A DNA stretch of 64,000 bases, taken from the NCBI GenBank assembly GCA_016712035.1, contig JADJRT010000005.1, positions 1 to 64,000 on the forward strand, given 5' to 3'. Position 1 is the first letter of the stretch; each line of letters begins with the position of its first letter. Of the stretch, positions 9,763-19,207 are shown piece by piece. The notes below the pieces were generated by a model. It was given only the letters and a program-made list of their open reading frames with translations, made no database searches and had not been told where the DNA came from. A program made the translations under genes and the position numbers. The stretch is from Flammeovirgaceae bacterium. Its GTDB lineage: Bacteria; Bacteroidota; Bacteroidia; Cytophagales; Cyclobacteriaceae.

Positions 9763-10686
9763 TTAAAAAGTAAATTGATAAGTAACTCCTCCACTCACGT
9801 TTGTAGACTTTCCTACATTTCTTCCCTCCAACACCTGGCTATAGGCAGCCATCAAGCTAAAGCCCTTAAGTGGTTTTATATCTTTGAAATAATATTGTGC
9901 AAAAAAGCCAGCCTGCGTACTTTCCATTTTATTGGTAGGCTGTCCCATGTTCCACGTACGTATGTCATCACCGCTTACACTATTCAAAACCACATAAGTT
10001 GCTTCTACACGCAGACTATGCTTTAGTGCCCATCCGCCTACAATAGCCTGATAGTTTACCGCATTGGGTACATCCATAAAAGTGGTATAATAACTTCCGT
10101 TGGCATAATAGTAAGGACGCTCAACTTCTGTTTGTCCGCGCCATAAGTATGCAGCAGAAGCCCGCACATATATCATTTTATTGAATTCGTATTGTCCGAT
10201 TACTCGGCCTGTAAGTTCCTGTGTGCCTAAACCCAAACTATAAGGCATATAATCCGATAAGTAGTTTGTCATGGGTGTACCAAACTGGGCAACTGCCAGT
10301 GAGGATACTCGATGCTTTCCAAAGTCCTTCTTAATTACTTCGTACTTCACTCCAATGTTTATATCCTGAAACCCTTGTACACCTGCCAACTGACCTCCGC
10401 TTGATTTTGTTTTTACATACGGAGTTGTAAGTAATACATTTAACTTATCCGTTATTCCATAGGCAACCATCACTGCATATGTACTACGTGTAAAGGTCCC
10501 AATATTCTCGTTGGTAATCAGGGTGGTTCCTTCCCAGTATTGATCCCATTTACCCTGATCATAAATTAAAGCAAAGCAGGCTTCATTCTTCTTCATCATG
10601 ATGGCATCTGATGGAGTTTGTGCTACCAGTGGTGATAGCGCACCAAGAGAAAGCACAGTAATAGCTGACAGTAAATATTTTTTCAT
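9763..10686 (-). CDS. Outer-membrane beta-barrel channel, transporter family
   Basis: 307 residues with a signal peptide (MKKYLLSAITVLSLGALSPLVAQ), alternating amphipathic strands and a terminal aromatic residue (GGVTYQFTF), as in outer-membrane barrels. The layout resembles the family of small 'MetA/phenol-pathway-like' transporters, but I cannot name a substrate. It is first in the operon with the haloperoxidase (12 bases between stop and next ATG) and the FecA-like receptor, suggesting it admits or exports a compound used by the pair. Upstream 157 bases are free and should hold the promoter. Confidence 0.7.
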   Translation of the reverse strand: MKKYLLSAITVLSLGALSPLVAQTPSDAIMMKKNEACFALIYDQGKWDQYWEGTTLITNENIGTFTRSTYAVMVAYGITDKLNVLLTTPYVKTKSSGGQLAGVQGFQDINIGVKYEVIKKDFGKHRVSSLAVAQFGTPMTNYLSDYMPYSLGLGTQELTGRVIGQYEFNKMIYVRASAAYLWRGQTEVERPYYYANGSYYTTFMDVPNAVNYQAIVGGWALKHSLRVEATYVVLNSVSGDDIRTWNMGQPTNKMESTQAGFFAQYYFKDIKPLKGFSLMAAYSQVLEGRNVGKSTNVSGGVTYQFTF

Positions 10687-10843
10687 TCAAATAAAATTTT
10701 AACATGAATTGGTTTGATCCACCGATCAATCAGTATGAGCATTACTACTGCATTAAGCAAAATATTAACTCAAATAAGAATTGATTCAGCAATTGGCGAT
10801 GCCAATCACTTGTGGTGCCCGAGTAGTTCGGAGAAAAGAAAGA

Positions 10844-11383
10844 CTAACCTTGTGGGGGCGGACTTGTGTGCTTAACAGAAAGTGATCGGTAGGAGTCTAC
10901 CCAGTAACACTCACTGATCGTATTATACCAGCCGTCATTGCTGCTGTACAAAACAGTAGCTGTAGATATAAAGTCCTTGATAAAATTTTGAGTCGTTTTG
11001 GTATTCCCTTTTTGATTTAATGGCTTGTCGGTATACGATTTTACATAATCCTTCAACGCCTGATTAATTTTCTTAGAGGTATTGTCCTTTACACATACTA
11101 TATAAAGAGTATCGCGTTGAAGGCGTTGCTTCACCATCTTGTACACATCGCCTTCGTGTTCAAATTCTCCATTTACCCGAACATATTCGCGGCTATCACT
11201 TTGATAAGGAACGGTAATCGGAACTTTAATAGTTACTTCATGCTCACGCGCGTAACCGTCTTCATCAAACTGAGCCGAAAGATTTTGTGCGTTTTTGATC
11301 TGCAACCCAACTAAAACCCCATAGTATCCCAACACATTGAGCATGAATAAAGCGAGCAGAAATAAGGTTAAGCCTCTTTTCAC
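10844..11383 (-). CDS. Conserved exported or membrane-anchored protein of unknown function
   Basis: 179 residues from a GTG start. An N-terminal hydrophobic segment (LTLFLLALFMLNVLGYYGVLVGL) is an uncleaved anchor or signal. The rest is polar, with EVTIKVPITVPYQSDSREY, a VNGEFEHEGDVYKMVKQRL strand pattern and a Pro-rich tail (SPPPQG). I recognise this as a Bacteroidota-type conserved unknown, not a named enzyme. It is transcribed toward the receptor operon, 157 bases ahead of it, and 30 bases after the sigma-factor gene, so it may belong to either unit. Confidence 0.65.
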   Translation of the reverse strand: MKRGLTLFLLALFMLNVLGYYGVLVGLQIKNAQNLSAQFDEDGYAREHEVTIKVPITVPYQSDSREYVRVNGEFEHEGDVYKMVKQRLQRDTLYIVCVKDNTSKKINQALKDYVKSYTDKPLNQKGNTKTTQNFIKDFISTATVLYSSNDGWYNTISECYWVDSYRSLSVKHTSPPPQG

Positions 11384-11413
11384 AATTTTAAAAGTATTGA
11401 AAAGTTGTGAATT

Positions 11414-12085
11414 TCAAAACTGACTAGAATGTGAGTAAGCAAAAAACAGGGTTTTGATACAAAAAAAGGGCCTACATATGCTCTTTTTATTTTTCACTAA
11501 GTCGTACATTAATTCGCGGGCCCGATGAAGTTGGGCTTTTACGGTACCCAGAGGCGCTTCTAGTTCCACCGCGATCTCTTCATAACTTAATTCATGAAAG
11601 TAGCGTAAGCGAACAAGTTTTTGATACTTAGACGGAAGCATGTTTACGAACACTTGTATCAATTCTTCCTTCTGGGCTTTGATCGCCTCATCTTGCGGAT
11701 TGAGGTTACCATCATCTTCCACATCAATACCTACTGATTGACCATCATCATCGGTAAACGTGCTTTGAATACTTAGCGTATTTATTTTTTTCTTACGGAT
11801 GAAATCGATGGTATTGTTGGTCGCGATGCGAAACAACCAGGTGCTAAAAGTAAAATCCTTTTTAAACTTATGCAGACTGCGGAAAGCCTTGGAAAAAGAT
11901 TCCATAGTCAGATCTTCGGCATCGTCAATATTGCGCACCATTTTTAAGATCATATGATACACGGGCCGTTTGTAGCGCTGAAGTAACTTGGCATAAGCCT
12001 TATCATCGCCATCAACGGCCCTATCGATCAGTTTAAAATCTTCGAGTGCTTTAGACGAAAATCGGCTATCTTCTAGTTCTTCCAT
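11414..12085 (-). CDS. RNA polymerase sigma factor, ECF family
   Basis: Region 2 is clear (YHMILKMVRNIDDAEDLTMESF for 2.1-2.2, then FSTWLFRIATNNTIDFIRKKK for 2.3-2.4), and region 4 has the helix-turn-helix LSYEEIAVELEAPLGTVKAQLHRAREL. The linker is acidic. As written the protein has 223 residues with an odd tail (ICRPFFCIKTLFFAYSHSSQF). One extra base in the A-run near 11480 would end it at a TAG (11472) as ...NKKEHM, about 204 residues and within the terminator stem; I think that is the real end. It overlaps the glycosyltransferase stop by 13 bases and is co-transcribed with it. No anti-sigma gene is adjacent. Confidence 0.88.
   Translation of the reverse strand: MEELEDSRFSSKALEDFKLIDRAVDGDDKAYAKLLQRYKRPVYHMILKMVRNIDDAEDLTMESFSKAFRSLHKFKKDFTFSTWLFRIATNNTIDFIRKKKINTLSIQSTFTDDDGQSVGIDVEDDGNLNPQDEAIKAQKEELIQVFVNMLPSKYQKLVRLRYFHELSYEEIAVELEAPLGTVKAQLHRARELMYDLVKNKKSICRPFFCIKTLFFAYSHSSQF
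11461..11488 (-). terminator. Probable terminator at the end of the sigma-factor gene
   Basis: On the reverse strand AAAAAGAGC and GCCCTTTTTTT pair over nine positions with one mismatch around an 8-base loop and end in a T7 tract. It spans the TAG at 11472-11474, which would be the stop of the sigma gene after a one-base correction. Confidence 0.5.
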
Positions 12086-13173
12086 TGGATTCTTTTGACT
12101 ACTAACGCCCGAAGGCCGGTGACAAGATAATAAAATGGAAAAATAAAATCTAAAATAGGCGTTTTCCAGACCTCAAAGCCCATTCCTAATTTACCAGTAG
12201 CCTTATGAATAAGAATAATCTGCAAAATCCACCTTATAATAAAGAGTACTCCAATCCCATAGAGACTGGTAGTAAACGCCATCAACGGAACAACAAAAAA
12301 CCACGTGAGTATCCACGTAAGTGAAAAAAGACCTAAGATGATTTTATCTGCACCCTTATATTTTTTACCTACCGAGAGATGACGAAGTTTCTGGTGCAAA
12401 AATTCCCGCCAACTTTCCTTTGGCCGGGATACCGTTAATACCTCTGAACCCACGCGCACCTTCGTATTTTTCTTTGACGCCACTCCATTTACAAACAAAT
12501 CATCATCGCCACCAGTAACTGCTAAATAATTATTAAAACCTTTATGGTCAAGAAACAATGATTTGGTGTAAGCTAGATTTCTACCCACTGCCATATAGGG
12601 CATGCCAAGTTTTGCCAGGCTTATCATCTGAATTCCGGTAACAACCGACTCGAATCGAATAAAGGTATTTAACCACCCAGGCTTTTTAGTATACGGTGAA
12701 AATCCTAAAACGATTTGGGTATTTTCATTGTATTGCGAAGTCATGCGTTTCGCCCATTGATTACTAACCGGCCGGCAGTCGGCATCGGTAAATAAAAGCC
12801 ACTCGTATTTAGCGGCCTTGATCCCTAACGTCAAACCAAATTTCTTTCCATTAATATGATCCGGTTTGTGCACTACGCGCACCATTTTAAGTTGCTTGTG
12901 CACAGCGGCCATTTCCCGTAAAAAATCATATGTGCCATCATTGCATCGGTCTTCCACAATGATCACTTCAAATTCAGAATGATCCTGAGCTAATAATAGC
13001 GGAATTAGTTCACGCAGATTTTGTTCTTCATCGTGCGCACAAACGATAATGGAAACCGGATGCGAGGGCTGTTCAGTATCCTTTTCATCTTTAGCAAACC
13101 CAAGTAAAAACAAGAGTATATAGACGATTTGAATGCTTAAGATCAGAATACAGATAATTGCAATTGAAGACAA
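12073..13173 (-). CDS. Glycosyltransferase family 2, membrane-anchored
   Basis: 366 residues. An N-terminal membrane helix (AIICILILSIQIVYILLFLLGF) is followed by a GT-A domain: VSIIVCAHDEEQNL, the nucleotide-sugar DxD-like LLFTDADCRP, the acceptor-site GGDDDLF, and a Q/RxxRW-like QKLRHLSVGKK. Two or three C-terminal helices anchor it. Such enzymes transfer sugars to lipid or polysaccharide at the cytoplasmic face of the inner membrane; the substrate is not visible. Start is TTG at 13173, the only fitting start before the membrane helix. It begins 28 bases after a good promoter and is co-transcribed with the ECF sigma gene. Confidence 0.85.
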   Translation of the reverse strand: MSSIAIICILILSIQIVYILLFLLGFAKDEKDTEQPSHPVSIIVCAHDEEQNLRELIPLLLAQDHSEFEVIIVEDRCNDGTYDFLREMAAVHKQLKMVRVVHKPDHINGKKFGLTLGIKAAKYEWLLFTDADCRPVSNQWAKRMTSQYNENTQIVLGFSPYTKKPGWLNTFIRFESVVTGIQMISLAKLGMPYMAVGRNLAYTKSLFLDHKGFNNYLAVTGGDDDLFVNGVASKKNTKVRVGSEVLTVSRPKESWREFLHQKLRHLSVGKKYKGADKIILGLFSLTWILTWFFVVPLMAFTTSLYGIGVLFIIRWILQIILIHKATGKLGMGFEVWKTPILDFIFPFYYLVTGLRALVVKRIQWKN

Positions 13174-13200
13174 GGGGAATCTGGTTGATTAAAAAACGGA

Positions 13201-13228
13201 CAAATATAAAGGCTTATCGTAATGCAAA
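13201..13228 (-). promoter_or_regulatory. Bacteroidota-type promoter for the GT2-sigma operon
   Basis: On the reverse strand TTTG (13228-13225) is followed after 16 bases by TATATTTG (13208-13201), matching the -33/-7 consensus TTTG and TAnnTTTG of Bacteroidota. It lies just upstream of the TTG start at 13173. Confidence 0.6.
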
Positions 13229-13283
13229 CTATTTAATCAGCAATAGCTGTTGCAGTTTACGCTCTATAAGTCAAGCAAGCCGA

Positions 13284-13315
13284 TTTGGAGCACCCATACC
13301 TTGCGGTTAACTTTG
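13284..13315 (+). promoter_or_regulatory. Bacteroidota-type promoter for tgt
   Basis: TTTG at 13284-13287 and TAACTTTG at 13308-13315 with a 20-base gap match the -33/-7 consensus. The -7 box ends 7 bases before the ATG at 13323, so the leader would be only a few bases long. Confidence 0.6.
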
Positions 13316-13322
13316 CGCCCGC

Positions 13323-14452
13323 ATGAAATTCGCACTTAACGCAACTGATTCAAGCTCAAAAGCCCGGGCTGGAACTTTGGTCACCGATCATGGTGAAATC
13401 CAGACTCCAATCTTCATGCCTGTAGGAACAGCCGGATCGGTAAAAGCGGTTCAGCAGCGCGAATTGAAAAACGACATAGACGCTAAAATTATCTTAGGCA
13501 ACACCTATCATCTTTACTTGCGGCCGGGCCTTTCGTTACTTGAAAAAGTGGGCGGACTGCATAAATTCATTGGCTGGGATCGGCCCATACTCACCGACAG
13601 CGGTGGCTATCAGGTGTATTCGCTCGGGGCTAACAGAAAAATTACGGAGGAGGGAGTAATTTTCAAATCCCATATTGATGGTTCAAAACACACCTTTACC
13701 CCCGAAGGGGTGATGGATATCGAGCGGATTATTGGTGCTGATATAATCATGGCTTTTGACGAATGTACCCCCTACCCATGTGAATATACGTACGCAAAAA
13801 AATCTATGGACCTTACGCACCGGTGGTTATCCCGATGCATAAAGCAAGTCAATGAAACTTCCCCGCATTATGGATATAATCAGGCCTTGTTTCCGATTGT
13901 TCAGGGAAGTGTCTATAAAGATTTGCGGATTCAATCCGCAGAGTTTATTGCCAGCCAGAACCAGGCGGGCAATGCTATCGGGGGGTTATCGGTAGGCGAG
14001 CCGCATGAAATGATGTATGAGATGACGGATGCTGTTTGCCAACTATTACCGCGCGATAAGCCCGCTATCTGATGGGTGTGGGCACCCCTGAAAATATTCT
14101 GGAATGCATTGCTTTGGGCATTGATATGTTTGATTGTGTGATGCCAACACGCAATGCCCGCAATGGGATGCTTTTTACAACTCAGGGTATTATTAATATC
14201 CGCAACGAAAAGTGGAAAGATGATCTTTCGCCTTTGGATATCGAAGTGGGCGGCCATGTGAGTACCTTTTACTCAAAAGCCTACTTGCGTCACTTAATTA
14301 TCGCTAAAGAAATGTTAGGCGCGCAAATTGCTTCTATCCACAATCTTACCTTTTACCTTTGGTTGGTAAAGCAGGCAAGAGAGAAAATTATAGAAGGCAC
14401 ATTTACTACCTGGAAGAATAACATGGTAAAAAAAGTTTCGCAGCGATTATAA
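13323..14452 (+). CDS. tgt: tRNA-guanine transglycosylase (queuine tRNA-ribosyltransferase), frame broken
   Basis: Exchanges guanine-34 of GUN-anticodon tRNAs for the queuosine precursor preQ1. Visible family motifs: TPIFMPVGTAGSVKAV, LTDSGGYQVYSL with the catalytic Asp of DSGG, FDECTPYP, IVQGSVYKDLR, AIGGLSVGEP, VMPTRNARNGM with the nucleophilic Asp just before it (DMFDCVMPTR). The zinc-site segment of the C-terminus is shorter or diverged (HLIIAKEMLGAQIASIHN retains the ExLG..L.S.HN pattern). The frame breaks at the C-run 14061-14063; one more C joins DKP-RYLMGVGTPENI and gives about 376 residues, the family length. An LptF/G permease follows after 13 bases. Confidence 0.95.
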
Positions 14453-14465
14453 ATCGATACGTTGA

Positions 14466-15567
14466 ATGACCATTCTCGATCGCTATATCATCAAAAAAAT
14501 TCTATCCACCTTCTTTTATGTGGTGCTGATACTCGTGGCTATAATTACAGTTATTGACTTAACTGAAAAGATCGATAAATTTTCTGTCAACAATTTAAGT
14601 ACGGCACAAGTTCTCGGTTATTACGGTGATTTCGTACCCTGGATTGCCGGATTAATTTCGCCCATTACCGTTTTCATTTCTATTGTTTATGTGACCTCGC
14701 GCATGGCTGCGCACACTGAGATCATCGCTATTCTTAGCAGTGGGGTTAGTTTCAAAAGACTTTTAGTCCCCTACTTCCTGGCTGCTTTGGTGATTGCTTC
14801 ACTCAGTTTCTACCTGACAGGTTGGGTAATCCCTAAATCGAATCAAGAGCGTCTGGTTTTTGAGATGCAATATTTTAAGAAGAATAGTTTATCAAGCAAG
14901 CGCAATGTTCACATGCAGATAGAGCCCAACATTTATTCTGTTTATTCAAAGTTATGATAATCATTCTAATGTGGGCTATCAGTTTTCTTTAGAGCGCTTT
15001 GATAACAATCGATTGACTGAAAAACTAACCGCGGATAATATTCAGTGGGATTCGGTTAAACAAACCTGGACGTTGAAATATTGGAAAAGAAAACTTGTGG
15101 ATAGCATTTTTCAGATACGCCAAACTTCCATAGTAGAAAAACTGGGTGAGCGCGGAGATGAACTGGATACGGTGTTGGCCATCTCCCCAAAAGATTTTGC
15201 CTCCAACGATCGCGGATATGATGGCATGACTATAAATGAGTTGACTGATCACATCACCAAAATGAAATTCCGGGGCTCCACCGGGGTAGAAATTTATGAG
15301 GTCGAAAAACAAATTCGGTTTGCAACCCCCTTCACCATTTTTGTACTTGTTTTTATGGGTGTAATAGTTTCATCTAAAAAAAGCCGGGGTGGCACCGGCT
15401 TTCAAATTGCTCTGGGCTTTTTTCTATCCTTCATATTCATTTTGTTTTTCACCATGACCCGCACCTTTGCCGAAGCAGGTTCGCTGTCACCTTTGCTCGC
15501 AGCCTGGTTACCTAACAGTGTATTTGGAGCCATTTCCTTAGGCATGTATAAATTCGTACCCCGGTGA
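14466..15567 (+). CDS. LptF/LptG family permease of the LPS transport machine (frame broken)
   Basis: Inner-membrane permease subunit that, with LptB ATPase, extracts lipopolysaccharide for the Lpt bridge. The N-terminus (MTILDRYIIKKILSTFFYV) and helices 1-3 (TAQVLGYYGDFVPWIAGLISPITVFI, SRMAAHTEIIAILSSGVSFKRLL) match the YjgP/YjgQ family, followed by a periplasmic beta domain and three C-terminal helices with SSKKSRGGTGFQIALGF. The frame breaks near 14945 (GTTTATTCAAAG); two added bases or one lost base fuse the halves to about 367 residues. It overlaps the next gene by 4 bases (GTGA), so translation is coupled. LptF and LptG cannot be told apart here. Confidence 0.88.
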
Positions 15568-16472
15568 TAGCCACAAACAGAGATTATTTAAAACTTCATT
15601 TCATTGTATTTCTTTGGGGCTTTACGGCTGTACTCGGTAAACTAATTTCAATTCCCTCTGTAGAGATGGTTCTCTACCGCACTTTGCTAGCTGCAGTGGG
15701 TATGGGTGTGGTGATGCTTTTTATGAAAACTTCTTTTTCAGTCACTACAAGCGATCTTATTAAACTGCTGCTCACAGGAATAATCGTTGCGATTCATTGG
15801 ATAACTTTTTTTGTTGCCGGCAAAATTTCCAATCCTTCTACCAGTTTAGTTGGTTTTGCCACGTGCGCCTTTTGGGCAGCTTTGTTCGAACCTCTTGCCA
15901 AAAGAAAAAATATTCAATTATTAGAGATCGGCCTGGGTCTGGTGGGGCTAGTGGGTCTTGGAATTATTCTCGCATTCGATTTTAAATATCCTTTAGGTTT
16001 ATTCCTGGGCGTAATTTCTGGAATGACTGCCGCGCTTTTTAGTGTGATTAACTCAAAATTAGTTTATCGTGTTAATGCTTATGCGATTACTTTGTATGAA
16101 ATGTTGGGAGCCTGCCTAAGCATTCTTTTTTTTCTTCCACTGTACAAACATAACTTGGCTGCTCATCATGAATTGAACTTACTCCCAACAGCTATCGATT
16201 GGGTTTACATTGTTCTGATGGCGTGGGCTTGCTCGGTATATGCCTATGCCGAGGCCATTAACCTGATGAAGAAACTTTCAGTATTCTTTATTCAGCTTGC
16301 TTTGAATTTGGAACCTGTGTATGGGATCATCCTCGCCTTAATGGTTTTCGGACAGCAAGAAGTAATGAGTTTAAAATTTTATTTAGGTGCTTTTATTATT
16401 TTGGGAGCCGTGATCGCTTATCCTTTTCTAAAAAGGAAAACAGAAAATCACTTTAATACTCCGGCCCAATAA
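15564..16472 (+). CDS. EamA/DMT-family transporter
   Basis: 302 residues with ten predicted membrane helices in two EamA repeats (about residues 8-140 and 150-290), typical of drug/metabolite transporters. The first repeat shows LHFIVFLWGFTAVLGKL and the second YAITLYEMLGACLSILFFL. It starts with GTG overlapping the permease stop, and its last 25 bases overlap the end of ispE on the opposite strand. Substrate unknown. Reading frame intact. Confidence 0.8.
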   Translation: MIATNRDYLKLHFIVFLWGFTAVLGKLISIPSVEMVLYRTLLAAVGMGVVMLFMKTSFSVTTSDLIKLLLTGIIVAIHWITFFVAGKISNPSTSLVGFATCAFWAALFEPLAKRKNIQLLEIGLGLVGLVGLGIILAFDFKYPLGLFLGVISGMTAALFSVINSKLVYRVNAYAITLYEMLGACLSILFFLPLYKHNLAAHHELNLLPTAIDWVYIVLMAWACSVYAYAEAINLMKKLSVFFIQLALNLEPVYGIILALMVFGQQEVMSLKFYLGAFIILGAVIAYPFLKRKTENHFNTPAQ

Positions 16473-17254
16473 TCGCCTTCAAAATTGTTTTTTAATGAAA
16501 CGGGTTCATTAAAAATTCCGAAAACAGCAGCCCCTGAACCGCTCATGCTGGCATACAAAGCACCATGGCGATACAACTCGTCTTTTATTTTATTAATCGG
16601 TGAATGAATCTTAAAAACAGAATCTTCAAAATCGTTTCTTAGTTTCCCTTTCCAGGAAGTAATCGGAGACTCCAAAATCGCTGACAGTGAGATGGATGGT
16701 TCTTTAGGCTTTACACTTGCGTATGCTTCGGCAGTTGAAATATGTATGGTTGGTTTAACAATCACTAAATACAAACCCTTCAAGCTAACTGGCGTAGGTT
16801 GTAAAATTTCACCGCGTCCACTTCCAAGTTTAGGAGTATCCGTAACAAAGAAAGAACAATCACTACCGAGTTTAGCCGCATACGTATTCAATTGCTCAAC
16901 CGATAAATTTAAACCAAAAAGTGAATTAAGGCTACGTAGCATAAATGCGGCATCAGAGGATCCTCCGCCTAAACCCGCTCCCATGGGTATCACTTTATGC
17001 AAATGGATTTTGACGGGCGATAAGTTAAAATCGGACTGTAAAAGTTTATAGGCTTTTATACACAGATTCTCCTCTGCACTACCTGGTATAGTTGTACCCG
17101 AATAAGTGAATGAAAAGTCTTCTGATTTAATTACTTCTAAAATGTCCGTCCACGGTACCGGATAAAAACAGGTTTCGATGTTATGAAAACCATCGTCACG
17201 TTTTGAAACAACGTGTAGTCCCAGATTGATTTTACACTGCGGGAAAACTACCAT
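16448..17254 (-). CDS. ispE: 4-diphosphocytidyl-2-C-methyl-D-erythritol kinase
   Basis: GHMP kinase of the non-mevalonate (MEP) isoprenoid pathway; phosphorylates CDP-methylerythritol. 268 residues, the usual length. Motifs: CKINLGLHVVSKRDDGFHNI at the N-terminus with the catalytic Lys, the ATP-binding PMGAGLGGGSSDAAFML, LGSDCSFF, and the C-terminal MSGSGAAVFGIF. Frame intact. Its 3' end overlaps the converging EamA gene by 25 bases; about 90 bases separate it from fabI downstream of that gene's stop. Confidence 0.95.
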   Translation of the reverse strand: MVVFPQCKINLGLHVVSKRDDGFHNIETCFYPVPWTDILEVIKSEDFSFTYSGTTIPGSAEENLCIKAYKLLQSDFNLSPVKIHLHKVIPMGAGLGGGSSDAAFMLRSLNSLFGLNLSVEQLNTYAAKLGSDCSFFVTDTPKLGSGRGEILQPTPVSLKGLYLVIVKPTIHISTAEAYASVKPKEPSISLSAILESPITSWKGKLRNDFEDSVFKIHSPINKIKDELYRHGALYASMSGSGAAVFGIFNEPVSLKNNFEGDYWAGVLK

Positions 17255-17344
17255 AACTAGATTTGGAGTTACTGGTTACTGAAATCAAATCTATAATTAG
17301 TATCCAGCTAAAGAGACCAGTATTGAGTATCCAGCAACCAGCAT

Positions 17345-18158
17345 CTATTTAGATAATCGTTCAACTAAATCATACGTAATGCCAGAACTCGAAAATCCGC
17401 CATCGTGCATGAGGTTTTGCATCGTAACCATTCGGGTGTAATCCGAAAACATAACAGCAATGTAGTTAGCACAATCCTCTGCAGAAGCATTTCCAAGAGG
17501 CGACATCATTTGAGCAAAATCAAAAAATACATCGAACCCTGCTATACCCGTGCCTGCGGTTGTTTTGGTGGGTGACTGCGAAATGGTATTAACGCGGACT
17601 TTCTTTAGCGAACCATAGCGCTGGCCGTAGCTTCTGGCAATTGACTCGAGCATTGCTTTTGCCTGGGCCATGTCTGTATAATCAGGGTATGCCCGTTGAG
17701 CAGCAATGTAACTAAGGGCTACCACCGACCCCCACTCGTTCATGGCATCTAACTTTTCTGATGTTTGTAATACCTTATGAAAGGAAAGAGCGGAAATATC
17801 CAGTGTCTTTAAATACCATTCATAATTCATATCGCCATACGCTTTGCCTTTGCGGATGTTAGGGCTCATTCCAATGGAGTGAAGAACAAAATCAAGTTTA
17901 CCACCCAGTACTTCCATAGACTTTGTAAATAAGTTCGTAAGGTCTGCTTCTGAAGTGGCATCGGCCGGAATAACTTCTGCATTACAAGCTTTAGCCAGTT
18001 GATTGATAGTACCCAGCCGCATAGCAATAGGCGCGTTGGTGAGTGTAAACTGACCGCCCTCTTCTTTTATCTTTAACGCTGTTTTCCAGGCGATTGAGTT
18101 TTTCATCTAAAGCTCCGAAAATGATTCCCTTTTTTCCTTTTAGCAGGTTACTAGCCAT
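17345..18158 (-). CDS. fabI: Enoyl-[acyl-carrier-protein] reductase (NADH), frame broken near start
   Basis: Last step of each fatty-acid elongation cycle. The start is ATG 18158 (MASNLLKGKKGIIFGALDE, with the FabI-type variant glycine motif), then the frame breaks at the T-run 18099-18103 (A-run on the coding strand); removing one base gives DENSIAWKTALKIKEEGG and a 270-residue protein. The catalytic pair Tyr-x6-Lys is in YTDMAQAKAMLES, and the FabI-specific SPTKTTAGTGIAGFD and SPLGNASAEDCAN follow. An essential gene with a broken frame argues for sequencing error. It is divergent from murI. Confidence 0.93.
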
Positions 18159-18176
18159 GAGTGTATTGGTTTAAAG

Positions 18177-18208
18177 TTGAGTGCAATATTACGAATTCTC
18201 TACATTTG
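18177..18208 (+). promoter_or_regulatory. Probable promoter for murI
   Basis: TTG at 18177-18179 and TACATTTG at 18201-18208 (perfect TAnnTTTG) are separated by 21 bases. It is in the gap between fabI and murI and would give a leader of about 100 bases, unusually long for this window. Confidence 0.45.
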
Positions 18209-18314
18209 GCCCTATTTTTAGACAACCATGAAATGGCCATTACTATATATTCCATCTAAACGATATAATAATCTGGAGCATTCCATATGGCCACTAAAAA
18301 ACAATTATTAACGC

Positions 18315-19128
18315 ATGAAAAAAGATGTATCGGCACCTATTGGTGTTTTTGACAGCGGCATTGGTGGCCTCACTGTTGCGCATGCTATTCGCCTACATCT
18401 CCCTCATGAAAACATGATCTATTTTGGTGATACAGCCCACTTACCTTACGGAGATAAATCTGAAGCGGCCATTCAGGCTTACTCAATAAAAATAGCCGAT
18501 GTGTTGTTGCGAAAGGGCTGTAAGGCAATTGTAATTGCGTGTAACTCGGCCAGCTCCGCTGCTTATGAATTATTAAAGGAGTATGTACGCAAGGACGCGC
18601 ACATTTTGAATGTTATAGATCCTATGGTAGCGTTAATATCAAGGAAATATGCAGGAAAAAATGTTGGACTCATTGGAACCAAGCGTACCATTCAGTCGGG
18701 TATTTATGCCAATAAAATAGCCGAGGGCAACCAAAATATTTCCTTGCAGTCGCTGGCAACACCGCTGTTAGCACCTATGATTGAAGAAGGTTTTTTTCAA
18801 CAATCAGATAAGCCACGAAATCATTGCTCAATATCTTGAAGACCCTGCTCTAAAAAACATTGAGGCCCTGGTATTAGCTTGCACCCATTATCCATTAATC
18901 ATGAAAGAGATCCATTCGTTTAATGGAGGTCGGGTCGATGTATTGGACTCCTCGATTGTTGTCGCAGAAGCTCTTAAAAATTATCTGATTGAAACCCAGC
19001 TGTTAAATGAACCGAGTCTTCCAAATCATCATTTTTTTGTATCCGATTATACGGAGGCATTTGAAGCCTCTACCCGGCTATTTTTTCAAGAGAGAGTAAC
19101 TTTAGAGCGCCATGCGCTTTGGAATTAG
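18315..19128 (+). CDS. murI: Glutamate racemase (frame broken)
   Basis: Makes D-glutamate for peptidoglycan. N-terminal IGVFDSGIGGLTVAHAI carries the conserved DSGxGG; the first catalytic Cys is in VIACNSASSAA and the second in LVLACTHYPLI. LPYGDKS and GLIGTKRTIQSGIY are also family motifs. The frame breaks at the T-run 18791-18797; removing one T fuses the halves (EEGFFNNQISHEI) to 270 residues, the usual length. About 80 bases separate it from nuoH. Confidence 0.95.
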
Positions 19129-19207
19129 AAAGAAATCAGGGCTATGTAGGTTTTATTGCAATTGAACAAATTTTAATTTCACTTTAAAAGTGACCTTTAC
19201 AGCTTAA

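Noticed and set aside
10792..10806. ATTGGC-GAT-GCCAAT hairpin before the channel operon as a riboswitch or terminator
   Set aside because: Only 6 bp with a 3-base loop and no T tract or conserved aptamer features.
15375..15401. Terminator-like hairpin (AAAAGCCGG...CCGGCTTT)
   Set aside because: It lies inside the LptF/G permease and encodes the conserved KKSRGGTGF stretch, so coding constraint explains it.
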